From: Streptomyces cellostaticus
GTDB lineage: Bacteria > Actinomycetota > Actinomycetes > Streptomycetales > Streptomycetaceae
NCBI RefSeq assembly: GCF_001513965.1
Contig: NZ_KQ948028.1
Span: forward strand, 124,001-188,000
DNA length: 64,000 bases
Direction: 5' to 3'
Of this stretch, positions 33,355 through 43,100 are shown one piece after another (position 1 is the stretch's first letter; every line of letters starts with the position of its first letter). The position numbers and the translations under genes were made by a program. The notes under the pieces were generated by a model. The model saw only the letters and a program-made list of their open reading frames with translations. It was not told the origin of the DNA and made no database searches.

Positions 33355-33774
33355 ATGCCGCTGTCAAGGCAACGACGATTCCCCCGTACCCGCAGATCCG
33401 TGAGAGCCGCACGTGCATTTGCTCTCGACACGCTGACGGAGTGGGGCTACCTCGACCGGCATGACGACGTACGGCTCTGCGTCTCGGAGTTAGCGACGAA
33501 CGCTGTCCTGCACGGTGTGCCGCCGGGACGCGAGTTCTGTCTGGCAGTCGTCGGCGACGGTCCGTTGGTCCGTGTCGAAGTACGCGACAGCGGGGGCGGA
33601 CGTCCGGAAGCCGTTCAGGGCGAGCCCGAGGCGTGCGGGGGCAGGGGGCTTCGCCTTGTGATGACCCTCGCCGATGACTTCGGCGTCACCGTGCACAACC
33701 CCGGTAAGACCGTGTGGACCGTGTTCAAGACCGCCCCCTCAACGGCACCGGAGGCTCGCGATGGAGACGTCTGA
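33355..33774 (+). CDS. ATP-binding protein of the RsbW/anti-sigma kinase type
   Basis: 139 residues with a GHKL ATPase core: N box ELATNAVLHG, G1 DSGGGRP, G2 GGRGLRLV. There is no membrane segment. Streptomyces carry dozens of such proteins, which can phosphorylate anti-anti-sigma factors or bind sigma factors. No sigma or antagonist gene is adjacent. It is divergent from the UTRA-only/gntR pair with the palindrome at 33291 between. Confidence 0.9.
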   Translation: MPLSRQRRFPRTRRSVRAARAFALDTLTEWGYLDRHDDVRLCVSELATNAVLHGVPPGREFCLAVVGDGPLVRVEVRDSGGGRPEAVQGEPEACGGRGLRLVMTLADDFGVTVHNPGKTVWTVFKTAPSTAPEARDGDV

Positions 33775-33827
33775 ACGTGCTCGGCTCGATGCGTACTTTG
33801 TCAGTACGGATCGGATCGGCCGGGGCT

Positions 33828-34304
33828 TCACGGCCGCCGCACCTCGTACAGGAAGCAGCCGTACTCCACCGCCCGTACATGCACGAGTGCCACCTCCGGG
33901 TCGGCGAAAGCCTCGGTGAAGGCCGGTTCGAAGGCGGTCGGGTCCTCGACCAGGCGGCCGCCGAGGATGCGGCCGTCGGTGGAGTAACGGCGGACCGTGC
34001 GACGGGCGTTGGTGAAGGGCAGAGCGTCGGTGTCCGGGCCGGGACATTCGGTGGCGTGGATGAAGACGGGGCCCTGCTCGTCGTAGGCACCAGGGTCGGC
34101 GCCCGTCTCCGCCGCCCAGCGGCGCAGGGGCGCGTACGCGACCAGGGCCAGGCGCTCGCCGGGCTCGCTGCGGCGCAGGCAGCAGCGCAGGGGTGCGTCG
34201 CCCTCCTCGTCGGTGAAGGGGGCCATGGGGCGGCCCGCGTCGTCGCGGGCGCGCAGCTCCTTCAGGGCCGTGGGCGTCAGCGGTCGTGCGGTGTATGGGG
34301 TCAT
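33828..34304 (-). CDS. DUF1203-family protein
   Basis: 158 residues from the ATG at 34304 (MTPYTARPL); the upstream in-frame ATG at 34406 overlaps the pepN terminator and is rejected. The conserved features PLRCCLRRSEPGERLALVAYAPL, GPVFIHATECPG and ALVHVRAVEYGCFLYEV match the DUF1203 family. It has four or more cysteines and no membrane segment. The biochemical function is not known. Confidence 0.85.
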   Translation of the reverse strand: MTPYTARPLTPTALKELRARDDAGRPMAPFTDEEGDAPLRCCLRRSEPGERLALVAYAPLRRWAAETGADPGAYDEQGPVFIHATECPGPDTDALPFTNARRTVRRYSTDGRILGGRLVEDPTAFEPAFTEAFADPEVALVHVRAVEYGCFLYEVRRP

Positions 34305-34372
34305 GGAGCCAGCGTGGCGCGCCGCCGGGCCGCCCACCGGCGGGATCCGGACATGACCTTCGAGCACAGAGA

Positions 34373-34403
34373 AAGGGCGCCCGGCTCGGCACCGGGCGCC
34401 CTT
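34373..34403 (-). terminator. Terminator of pepN
   Basis: A perfect 12-bp stem (AAGGGCGCCCGG / CCGGGCGCCCTT) with a 7-base loop, 19 bases past the pepN stop. On the minus strand it is followed by TTCTCTG. Confidence 0.85.
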
Positions 34404-34422
34404 CATCGGCGTACGAAGGGGA

Positions 34423-36999
34423 CTATGCGTCCGCTGCCGCGTCCGCCGCCTGTGCCTTCAGCGCGCGCTCGATGCCCGAGCGGGACTCCGAGACCAGCCG
34501 GCGCAGGGCCGCGTTCGGCTCGGCCGCGGCCAGCCAGGTGTCCGTCTTGGCCAGGGTCTCCTCGAAGACCTGGAGCGACGGGAACAGGCCGATCGCGATC
34601 TGCTGGGCGATCTCGTGCGAACGGGCGTCCCAGACGTCCTTGAGGACCTCGAAGTACCTGTCCGTGTACGACGCGAGCAGCTCGCGCTGGTCGGTCTGCA
34701 CGAAGCCGCCGATCACGGCCTCCTGCACGGCGTTCGGCAGCTTGTCGGAGTCGATGACCGACGCCCACGCCTCCGCCTTGGCCTCCGGCGTCGGGCGGGC
34801 CGCGCGGGCGGTGGCCGCGTGGCGCTCACCGGCCGCGGTCTTGTCCCGCTCGTACTCGGCCGCGATCTCCGCCTCGTCGAAACGGCCGACCGCCGCGAGC
34901 CGCTCCACGAACGCCCAGCGCAGCTCCGTGTCGACGGCCAGGCCCTCGATGGTGTGCGTGCCCTCCAGCAGGCCTTCGAGGAGGTCCAGCTGCTCCGGCG
35001 TACGGGAGGTCGCCGCGAAGGCGCGTGCCCAGGCCAGCTGGTGGTCGCCGGCCGGCTCGGCGGCCCGCAGGTGCGCCTGCGTGGCGTCGGTCCAGCGGGT
35101 CAGCAGCGCCTCGCGGGCGGTCGGGTCGGCGTACAGGTCGATGGCCAGCTTCACCTGGCGGTGCAGCGACTGCACCACACCGATGTCCGACTCCTTGCCG
35201 ATGCCGGACAGCACCAGCGACAGGTAGTCGCGGGTGGCCAGCTCGGCGTCGCGGGTCATGTCCCAGGCCGACGCCCAGCACAGGGCACGCGGCAGGGACG
35301 CCTCGAAGTCGCCGAGGTGCTCGGTGACGACCTTCAGCGACTCCTCGTCCAGGCGGACCTTGGCGTAGGACAGGTCGTCGTCGTTGAGGAGGATGACGGC
35401 GGGGCGGCGCTTGCCGGTCAGCTGCGGTACGGCCGTCAGCTTGCCGTCTACGTCCAGCTCGATCCGCTCGGTGCGCACCAGCTTGCCGGAGTCGGCGGAG
35501 AGGTCGTACAGGCCGATCGCGATGCGGTGCGGGCGCAGCACCGGCTCGCCCTTGGCGCCGGCGGGCAGGGCCGGGGCCTCCTGGCGGACGGCGAAGGAGG
35601 TGATGATCCCGTCCGCGTCGGTGGCGACCTCGGGCCGAAGGATGTTGATGCCGGCCGTCTCCAGCCACTTCTTCGACCAGGTCTTCAGGTCGCGGCCGGA
35701 GGTCTCCTCCAGCGCGCCCAGCAGGTCCGACAGGCGCGTGTTGCCGAACGCGTGCCGCTTGAAGTACGCCTGTACGCCCTTGAAGAACTCGTCCTCGCCG
35801 ACGTACGCGACGAGCTGCTTGAGCACGCTCGCGCCCTTGGCGTACGTGATGCCGTCGAAGTTGACCAGCACGTCGTCCAGGTCGCGGATGTCCGCCATGA
35901 TCGGGTGGGTCGACGGGAGCTGGTCCTGGCGGTACGCCCAGGTCTTCATCGAGTTCGCGAACGTGGTCCACGAGTGCGGCCACTTCGAGCCGGGCGCGGA
36001 GGCCTGGCAGGCGATGGAGGTGTAGGTGGCGAACGACTCGTTCAGCCACAGGTCGTTCCACCACTCCATGGTGACCAGGTCGCCGAACCACATGTGGGCC
36101 AGCTCGTGCAGGATCGTCTCCGCGCGGACCTCGTACGCCGCGTCGGTCACCTTGGACCGGAAGACGTACTGGTCACGGATGGTCACCGCGCCCGCGTTCT
36201 CCATCGCGCCCGCGTTGAACTCGGGCACGAAGAGCTGGTCGTACTTCTTGAAGGGGTACTCGTAGTCGAACTTCTCCTGGAACCAGTCGAAGCCCTGCCG
36301 GGTCACCTCGAAGATCGCGTCCGAGTCCAGGAACTCGGCGAGCGAGGGACGGCAGTAGATGCCGAGCGGCACGCTCTGCCCGTCCTTCTCGTACACGCTG
36401 TGCACGGAGTGGTACGGGCCGACGATCAGCGCCGTGATGTACGACGAGATGCGCGGCGTCGGCTCGAAGGACCAGACGTTGTCCTTGGGCTCCGGCGTCG
36501 GAGAGTTGGAGATCACGGTCCAGCCCTCGGGGGCCTTCACGGTGAACTGGAAGGTCGCCTTCAGGTCCGGCTGCTCGAAGGAGGCGAAGACCCGGCGGGC
36601 GTCCGGAACCTCGAACTGGGTGTACAGGTAGGCCTGCTCGTCGACCGGGTCCACGAAGCGGTGCAGGCCCTCGCCGGTGTTGGTGTACGCGCAGTCGGCG
36701 ACGACCCGCAGGACGTTGCGCCCCTCGAGCAGTCCGGGCAGCGCGATCCGGGAGTCCTTGAAGACCTCGGCCGCATCGAGTGCGTCCCCGTTGAGCGTCA
36801 CCTCGTGGACCGCCGGGGCCACGAGGTCGATGAAGGAAGCGGCGCCGTTTTCGGCGACGTCGAAGCGCACCGTGGTCACGGACCGGTAGGTACCGCCCTC
36901 CTGCGCGCCGGAGAGGTCGAGATCGATCTCGTACGAGTCAACGGTGAGCAGCTTCGCCCGCTGCTGCGCCTCTTCGCGAGTCAGGTTTGTGCCAGGCAC
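34423..36999 (-). CDS. pepN: Aminopeptidase N (M1 family)
   Basis: 858 residues from a GTG at 36999 with GAGGAG 8 bases upstream. M1 motifs are complete: the exopeptidase signature GAMENAG near 262-268, and zinc ligands H298 and H302 in HELAHMWFGD with E321 in NESFA. A beta-sandwich N-terminal domain and a long helical C-terminal domain (ERAP-like) match the family length. It is a cytoplasmic enzyme removing N-terminal residues from peptides. A second M1 paralogue lies at 53551-56133. Confidence 0.96.
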   Translation of the reverse strand: MPGTNLTREEAQQRAKLLTVDSYEIDLDLSGAQEGGTYRSVTTVRFDVAENGAASFIDLVAPAVHEVTLNGDALDAAEVFKDSRIALPGLLEGRNVLRVVADCAYTNTGEGLHRFVDPVDEQAYLYTQFEVPDARRVFASFEQPDLKATFQFTVKAPEGWTVISNSPTPEPKDNVWSFEPTPRISSYITALIVGPYHSVHSVYEKDGQSVPLGIYCRPSLAEFLDSDAIFEVTRQGFDWFQEKFDYEYPFKKYDQLFVPEFNAGAMENAGAVTIRDQYVFRSKVTDAAYEVRAETILHELAHMWFGDLVTMEWWNDLWLNESFATYTSIACQASAPGSKWPHSWTTFANSMKTWAYRQDQLPSTHPIMADIRDLDDVLVNFDGITYAKGASVLKQLVAYVGEDEFFKGVQAYFKRHAFGNTRLSDLLGALEETSGRDLKTWSKKWLETAGINILRPEVATDADGIITSFAVRQEAPALPAGAKGEPVLRPHRIAIGLYDLSADSGKLVRTERIELDVDGKLTAVPQLTGKRRPAVILLNDDDLSYAKVRLDEESLKVVTEHLGDFEASLPRALCWASAWDMTRDAELATRDYLSLVLSGIGKESDIGVVQSLHRQVKLAIDLYADPTAREALLTRWTDATQAHLRAAEPAGDHQLAWARAFAATSRTPEQLDLLEGLLEGTHTIEGLAVDTELRWAFVERLAAVGRFDEAEIAAEYERDKTAAGERHAATARAARPTPEAKAEAWASVIDSDKLPNAVQEAVIGGFVQTDQRELLASYTDRYFEVLKDVWDARSHEIAQQIAIGLFPSLQVFEETLAKTDTWLAAAEPNAALRRLVSESRSGIERALKAQAADAAADA

Positions 37000-37159
37000 G
37001 CGGTCATCTCCTCGTTATGTGTGGGTTGCGCCATCCTTCCATGGGAGCCACGGAGAAAGCGATGTCTTCAGCTGTCCGCCGGCGTCCCCGCCGGCACCCG
37101 CGCGAACCCCGGGGCCTCCTGCAAGGTGCCGGCCGACGGGCCGGGCGGCGGCACGCGGA

Positions 37160-37189
37160 AGGGGCGGTCACGCGCTCGTGACCGCCCCT
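37160..37189 (-). terminator. Terminator of asd
   Basis: A perfect 13-bp stem (AGGGGCGGTCACG / CGTGACCGCCCCT) closing a 4-base loop, 32 bases past the asd stop codon. Confidence 0.85.
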
Positions 37190-37221
37190 GTGCCGAGGAT
37201 GCGCCGTGCTTCGGATGCGCC

Positions 37222-38241
37222 TTACTTCGCCGACAGCTCCGCCGCCACCAGCTCCGCGATCTGCACCGCGTTCAGTGCGGCGCCCTTGCGGAGGTTGTCG
37301 TTGGAGATGAACAGGGCCAGGCCGTTGTCCACCGTCTCGTCGCGGCGGATGCGGCCGACGTAGGAGGGGTCCTGGCCGGCCGCCTGGAGGGGCGTGGGGA
37401 TGTCGGAGAGGACGACGCCCGGGGCCTGGGCGAGCAGCTCGGTCGCGCGCTCCGGGGAGACCGGGCGGGCGAAGCGGGCGTTGACCTGGAGGGAGTGGCC
37501 GGAGAAGACCGGGACGCGCACGCAGGTGCCGGAGACCTTCAGGTCCGGGATCTCCAGGATCTTGCGGGACTCGTTGCGCAGCTTCTGCTCCTCGTCGGTC
37601 TCGTTCAGACCGTCGTCGACGATCGAGCCCGCCAGCGGAAGCACGTTGAAGGCGATCGGCCGCTTGTAGACCTGGGGCTCGGGGAAGTCGACCGCCCCGC
37701 CGTCGTGGGTCAGCCGGTCCGCGTCGGCGACGACCTTCTGGGCCTGGCCGTGCAGCTCGGCCACGCCCGCCAGGCCGGAGCCGGACACCGCCTGGTAGGT
37801 GGCGACGACCAGCGCTTCGAGGCCGGCCTCCTCGTGCAGCGGCCTCAGCACCGGCATCGCGGCCATGGTGGTGCAGTTCGGGTTGGCGATGATGCCCTTG
37901 GGGCGGTCGGCGATCGCGTGCGGGTTCACCTCGGAGACCACCAGCGGGACCTCGGGGTCCTTCCGCCAGGCCGAGGAGTTGTCGATCACGACGGCGCCCT
38001 GGGAGGCGACCTTCTCGGCCAGCGCCTTGGAGGTCGCGCCGCCCGCGGAGAAGAGGACGATGTCGAGGCCGGTGTAGTCGGCGGTCGTCGCGTCCTCCAC
38101 CGTCACGCCGTCCAGCACCGTCCCGGCCGAGCGGGCCGAGGCGAACAGGCGCAGCTCGGTGACCGGGAAGTTCCGCTCCGCGAGGATCCTGCGCATGACC
38201 GTGCCGACCTGACCGGTGGCTCCGACGATTCCGACCCTCAC
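37222..38241 (-). CDS. asd: Aspartate-semialdehyde dehydrogenase
   Basis: 339 residues from a GTG at 38241 with AGAGGGAG five bases upstream; the in-frame start at 38307 lacks a ribosome site. The NADP motif is VGIVGATGQVG, the catalytic cysteine is in NPNCTTMAAM, and RVPVFSGHS holds the active-site His. It reduces aspartyl phosphate to the semialdehyde, the branch point to lysine/diaminopimelate, threonine and methionine. Aspartokinase (usually just upstream in actinobacteria) is not adjacent, so this may be the second asd copy common in Streptomyces. Confidence 0.94.
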   Translation of the reverse strand: MRVGIVGATGQVGTVMRRILAERNFPVTELRLFASARSAGTVLDGVTVEDATTADYTGLDIVLFSAGGATSKALAEKVASQGAVVIDNSSAWRKDPEVPLVVSEVNPHAIADRPKGIIANPNCTTMAAMPVLRPLHEEAGLEALVVATYQAVSGSGLAGVAELHGQAQKVVADADRLTHDGGAVDFPEPQVYKRPIAFNVLPLAGSIVDDGLNETDEEQKLRNESRKILEIPDLKVSGTCVRVPVFSGHSLQVNARFARPVSPERATELLAQAPGVVLSDIPTPLQAAGQDPSYVGRIRRDETVDNGLALFISNDNLRKGAALNAVQIAELVAAELSAK

Positions 38242-38560
38242 GGCGTCTCCCTCTGTGTGTTGCTTGCTCGACCGGGGCTTTCCATCATGCGGCCGACCCC
38301 GGCCCACCTGTCCAATTCTTTGCCGGGCGTGCCCGAGGAGTGGGACACGATCACCCGGCGGACGGTTCCGTACCTGCGCCCCACACCCCGCTGAGCTGGA
38401 GATATTCCCTCACCCAGGGCCCCGCGCCGCAAGCTGTGCTGTCCCGCCCCTGCCCGCCCGGACCCCGGCCACTCGCGGTGTGACGTACGCCTCTGAGAAA
38501 GGGGCCGAACGTTTCCGCCCCCTGCGGCGTCGTAGGGGCAAACGCGTGAGGGGGTGGCTT
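38242..38560. other. Divergent intergenic region between asd and the ECF sigma gene
   Basis: 319 bases. It contains an imperfect dyad at 38501-38521 (GGGGCCGAA / TTTCCGCCCC) about 40 bases before the sigma-factor start, which could be a regulatory site or part of an autoregulated ECF promoter. No convincing -35/-10 pair, RNA gene or small open frame was found. Confidence 0.4.
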
Positions 38561-39115
38561 GTGCTGCGCGGAGGGGCGCGCCGCGACCAGGGGGCGTACG
38601 CCGGTGCCGACCACACCGGCCGTATCGACGCCGACCCGCTGGACGCTGCCCAGGAGCGCCGGGTGCGGGCGGTGCTCGCGCTCGGCGGGGTGCCGCAGGC
38701 GGACCTGCTGGACGGGGTGCAGCAGGTCCGCCTGCGGTTGCTGGAACGGTCCGCGAGCGGGCGCGAGGCGCCGCGGGACGTGTCGGCGTGGGCGGCGGTG
38801 GTCGCCTCCAACCTGGCCATGGACTGGCACCGGGCCAAGCGGCGTCAGGAGCGGCTGGGGGAGCGGCTGGCGGCGCTGCGCGAGCCCGCGCACCCCTCCG
38901 GCGAGGAGACCAGCTTGCTCTCCCTCGCCGTCGCCCGGGGCCTGGACGAACTGCCCGACGCCCAGCGTCAGGTGGTGATCCTGCGCTTCTTCGCCGACCT
39001 GCCGGTGCGTGCGATCGCCGACGAGCTGGGCATTCCCGAGGGCACGGTCAAGAGCAGGCTGCACACGGCGGTCCGCGCCCTGCGCGAGCGGCTGCACGAG
39101 GACGAGGTGGTGTGA
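38561..39115 (+). CDS. ECF-type RNA polymerase sigma factor
   Basis: 184 residues from a GTG at 38561, with GAGGGGG 6 bases upstream (a GTG at 38546 is also possible). Region 2 (VPQADLLDGVQQVRLRLLERS, WAAVVASNLAMDWHRAKRR) and region 4 (RGLDELPDAQRQVVILRFFADLPVRAIADELGIPEGTVKSRLHTAVRAL) are present with no region 3, as in ECF factors. The next gene starts 1 base after the stop and encodes a single-pass membrane protein, the usual anti-sigma position. Confidence 0.92.
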   Translation: MLRGGARRDQGAYAGADHTGRIDADPLDAAQERRVRAVLALGGVPQADLLDGVQQVRLRLLERSASGREAPRDVSAWAAVVASNLAMDWHRAKRRQERLGERLAALREPAHPSGEETSLLSLAVARGLDELPDAQRQVVILRFFADLPVRAIADELGIPEGTVKSRLHTAVRALRERLHEDEVV

Positions 39116-39116
39116 C

Positions 39117-40121
39117 ATGACCGCCGGACACGAGGGCGCGGGGGAGTACGCCGGCATGGACGCGCTCATGGCCGCGATCACGGGCGAACCCCTGCCGGAG
39201 GAAGCCCGCCAGGACGCCGCCTACCTGACCGAACACCGCTCGGCCGAGGCCGACGTGGCAGTGCTGCGGGAACAGCTGACGTGGCTCGCGGAGGCGCTGG
39301 CCGGGGAGGCGAGGCTGCCGGGGGAGGAAGCAGAAGGGACGGAAGCAGAAGGGACGGAAGCAGAAGGGACGGAAGCAGAAGAGGCGGAAGCAGAAGAGGC
39401 GGAAGCAGAAGAGGCGGAAGCAGAAGAGGCGGAAGCAGAGGGGGGAGAAGCAGAGGGGGCTACCGGGACGTCGGCGGCGGCCGGGAAGTCCGTGGCGCCC
39501 GCCACCCGACCGCGCAGTGTCACCCGTCCCGTCGGTCCCGCCCGCCCCGCCCGCCCGCCGCGCCCGGGCCGCCCGCCCCGCCCGCGCCGGGCTCTGCGCC
39601 TCGCGCTCGGCCTGCTCGCCGGTGCGGCGGCCTTCAGCATGGCTGCCGGGCTCGGCTGGCTCGTGACGCACTCCGGGGCGGGCGACTCGATGGGCGGGAG
39701 CAGTGCCGACGCGAAGAGCGCGGCCGATGCCCCGGCCAAGGTCTCCGGGGAGGGCGGCCGGCCCGACGACCCCGCACTGGCCCTGGCCTGCTACCGGCTG
39801 GTGGTCGAGGGCACCGTGGCCGAGGTGGAGCCGAAGCCCGGGAGTCCCCGGACCCGGATCGTGCTGACCGTGAGCCGCTCCTACAAGCCCGCGCACACAC
39901 CGGCCGAGGTCAGCTTCCTCCTCGACGGCGGAGCGCAGCCGGCCCCGCGCAAGGGACAGCACGTGCTCGTCGGGGTCGGCCAGGGCCAGGACGACGCGAG
40001 CCTGTGGGCCGTAGGGGACACCCGTGTGGCCGCCGACCGCGCGTGGATCACCGAGGCGCTGCCCGAGGCCCGGCACACCACGTGCCCGTCCGACGACGAG
40101 GAGCCGACCGGCACACCGTGA
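39117..40121 (+). CDS. Putative membrane anti-sigma partner with acidic tandem repeat
   Basis: 334 residues from the ATG at 39117. The cytoplasmic N-terminus (1-70) is helical and could hold the sigma factor, but no zinc HxxxCxxC motif is present. Residues 71-115 are nine copies of an acidic 5-residue repeat (EAEGT or EAEEA), then a Pro/Arg-rich segment and a membrane helix (LALGLLAGAAAFSMAAGLGWLV). The external domain (about 215-334) has two cysteines and a beta pattern (ACYRLVVEGTVAEVEP, GQHVLVGVGQGQ). The anti-sigma role rests on coupling to the ECF gene only. Confidence 0.82.
   Translation: MTAGHEGAGEYAGMDALMAAITGEPLPEEARQDAAYLTEHRSAEADVAVLREQLTWLAEALAGEARLPGEEAEGTEAEGTEAEGTEAEEAEAEEAEAEEAEAEEAEAEGGEAEGATGTSAAAGKSVAPATRPRSVTRPVGPARPARPPRPGRPPRPRRALRLALGLLAGAAAFSMAAGLGWLVTHSGAGDSMGGSSADAKSAADAPAKVSGEGGRPDDPALALACYRLVVEGTVAEVEPKPGSPRTRIVLTVSRSYKPAHTPAEVSFLLDGGAQPAPRKGQHVLVGVGQGQDDASLWAVGDTRVAADRAWITEALPEARHTTCPSDDEEPTGTP
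39327..39461 (+). repeat. 15-bp tandem repeat, nine units, in frame
   Basis: Units start every 15 bases from 39327. Units 1-3 read GAAGCAGAAGGGACG, units 4-7 GAAGCAGAAGAGGCG, and units 8-9 are degenerate. They are purine-rich on one strand and use GAA and GCA codons that are rare in the surrounding genes. The copy number can vary without breaking the frame. Confidence 0.92.
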
Positions 40122-40151
40122 GGGGCGGGTATCCCCCCGGACACCCGCCCC
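40122..40151. terminator. Terminator between convergent genes
   Basis: A perfect 9-bp stem (GGGGCGGGT / ACCCGCCCC) with a 12-base loop directly after the stop codon of the membrane protein gene and 25 bases past the subtilase stop. Confidence 0.75.
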
Positions 40152-40175
40152 CCAGCTCACCTCAGGTCAGCTCCG

Positions 40176-43100
40176 TTACGGCGTGACCTTCTCGATCTTC
40201 ACGCTGCCGATGCCCGCGACCGTGCCGCGCGCGTTCACCAGCTGGACCCGGCCGAAGAACTCGCGGCCCGCGGGGGCCTCGGCGGCGGCCGTGACCTGGC
40301 CGGTCACCGTGGCCGAGTCGCCCGTGCCGAGCTTGACCGGGGCCGAGTCGTCCACCGTGACGGTGCCGAGCGAGGAGGAGAAGAACACGTCCCGGTAGTC
40401 GTACGCGGTGCTGCCCGAGGGAATCGAGTAGCCCGCGACCTTGATGGTGTACGTGCCGGCGGCCGGCGACGGGATGGAGACCGCCTCCTCCGAGTCGCCG
40501 TCCGCGGACTGCGCGACCTGCTTGCCGCTCGCGTCGTACACGGTCAGGTCGAGGTCGGCGGCGGCGTCGGAGACGCCTCCGATGGCCACGTCCAGGGACT
40601 TGGTGCCGGCCGGGACGTCCACCGTGGAGGTCTGCGTCTCGCCCTCCTTGATCGACGGGCGGGCCGTCCTGGAGGAGCCGAGCGGGCCGCCGGCCAGCTT
40701 GCCGTCGAGGGCCGCGAACGTGTTGGTGACCTTCCAGGAGGCGGTGGCCGGGGTGCCCACCTTGGCCTCGGGCACGGTCACGGTCTGCGGGTCGAAGGCC
40801 GCGCCGAGGACGGAGACGTCCAGCGTGTACGGGTTGTCGAGCAGCGGCGAGGTACGGCGCGACTCGACCTCGACCTCCCAGACGCCGGGCTGCGGGTCGG
40901 CGTAGGAGCGGACGTCGGGCTTGCAGCCGTTGCCGTCCAGGTAGTTGTTGTAGCAGTACGGGGTGCCGGTGTTGTCGACCGGAGTGCCGTACGGGTGGAT
41001 CGCGATGAACCGGGTCTGGCTCTTGTCCTGCAGCCCGCCGAGCGCGACCTCGAGGGACTTGGCGCCCGCGGGCACGTTCAGGAAGTACGACTGCGTGCTG
41101 TTGCGCTGCACCGAACCCGACGCGGAGTAGGTGTAGCCGACGGGAGTGGAGACCACGACCGTGGTGAGGATCTGCTTGTCGACGCCCTCGGTCCTCGGGT
41201 CGTCGACCTCCAGGATCGCGCTCTTGATGCCCGCCGACTTCGGGGCCGCCTGGACCTTGACGGTCACCGGCTGGTTCAGCGGCAGCCGCACCACGTCGTC
41301 GCCGAGGATCCGGAAGGTTCCGCCGGCGTTGTTCTCGAAGTGCAGCTCGTGCCATACGGCCTTGTCCGGGCCGGAGGTACGGGTGATGGTGACGTCGTAC
41401 GACTTCTTCTGCCCGGCCTTCAGGCCGCCCTCGCGGTCGTACAGGCCGGTGCCGTAGCCCGGGGTCTTGAGCGCCTGGTCGAGCGCGGTGTCGACCGGGG
41501 CCTTGACGGTGTAGTCGTGGGCGTCCGCGTCGTCGCGGATCGCGTCCCACGCGTCCACGATGTTGATGCGGCCCGCACCCTCCTCGTAGGCCTGGACGCC
41601 CTTGATGTGGTCGGCGGTCGAGGTCAGCGCCGTGCGCAGCTTGGCGGGCGTCAGGTCGATGCCCTTCTGCCTGGCGGCGCTCAGCAGCAGCGCCGAGGCA
41701 CCCGCGGCCTGCGGGGACGCCATCGAGGTGCCCTGGAGCATCGAGTAGCCGGCCGGCAGGGAGTAGCCCGCCTCGGCGACCGGGGAGCCCGGCAGCCAGG
41801 TCTGGGTGGTGTTGATCGCGGCGCCGGGCGCGACCAGGGTCGGCGTGAAGCCGCCGTCCTCACGCGGGCCGCGCGAGGAGAACGGCATCATCGCGTACTT
41901 CTTCTCCACCTGGGAGCCGTAGTTGGCGGCCCAGGTCTGCCGGGAGATGCCCGCGCCGACCGAGATCACCTTGTCCGCGAGGCCCGGGTCGCCGATGGTG
42001 TTGGCGCCGGGGCCGGAGTTGCCCGCGGAGATGACGAGCTGGACGCCGTAGGTGTCGATGAGCCGGGTGTACAGCTCGGCGCGCGCGTTGTTGCCGTCGT
42101 TCAGCGCCGGCAGGCCGCCGATCGACATGTTGACGATGTCGACGCCGCGGTTCGCGACCAGGTCGATCATGCCCTCGGTGAGGGCGACGTTGGTGCAGCC
42201 GCCGGTCCAGGTGCAGGCGCGGGAGGAGACGATCTTCGCGCCGGGGGCGGCGCCGTTCATCCTGCCGCCGAACAGCCCGTTGGCGGAGGTGATGCCCGCA
42301 ACGTGCGTACCGTGCTCGGACTCGATGACGCCGATGTTGACGAAGTCGGCCTTCTTGCCGGTCCAGGACCCGCCGAGGGGGTCCATCGGCACGTCCTTGC
42401 GGATCTGCACGACGAACGGCACCCGCTCGGCCACGTCGGTCTTCGGGTCGTCGGTGCCGAAGTAGCCGATCTGGTAGCCGTCCTTGTACGGCTTCATCGG
42501 GGTGTCGTCGGTGAAGTCGTGGTTGTTGTTCAGGTCCAGCGTGACCGTCCCGGCCGCCGGGTCGTACAGGACGCCCCAACTGTCGGTGGTGTCGCCGTCC
42601 CGGTTGAGGTCGCCCTTCTCGTCGCCGCCGGTGGTGGCGGACTCCTTGAAGGTGCTGATCTCGTAGGAGCCGGCCGCCGCCGTCCAGGTCTGGCCGCCGT
42701 AGCCGAAGCTCGGGCCGGAGACCGCGGTGACCATGGGGCGCCAGGTGGCGTCGCTGTCCACGAGCGGGTCGGTCGCGGTCACCCAGTCGACGATCTTGCG
42801 TTCGCCGGTGGTGGTCTTCTGCAGCGCCGGGTGGCCGAGGTCGACGCCGGAGTCGAGGATGCCGATGGTGATGCCCCGGCCGTCCGCCTTCGGGTGGTCC
42901 TTGACGAAGTCGACGGCGCCGGTCTCGAAGGACGGGTTGTACGGGTTCTCGGCGGGAGTGTTCTTGTCCGGCCCGCTGTAAGTGGCCGTACCCGGCGAAG
43001 ACTTCGCGGACTTCGTGCCGTTCGGCGCCGGGTCGTCCAGCGGGATCTCCTGGCGCAGGTCGATCGCCTGCACCGAGGAGAGCTTCGCCGCGGCGGCGAT

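Noticed and set aside
36987..37181. Small plus-strand frame between pepN and asd
   Set aside because: No ribosome site; it runs into the asd terminator stem and reads as Arg/Gly/Pro filler.
39327..39461. Tandem repeats considered as a CRISPR-like array
   Set aside because: Units are 15 bases, contiguous, without spacers, and encode an in-frame acidic peptide.
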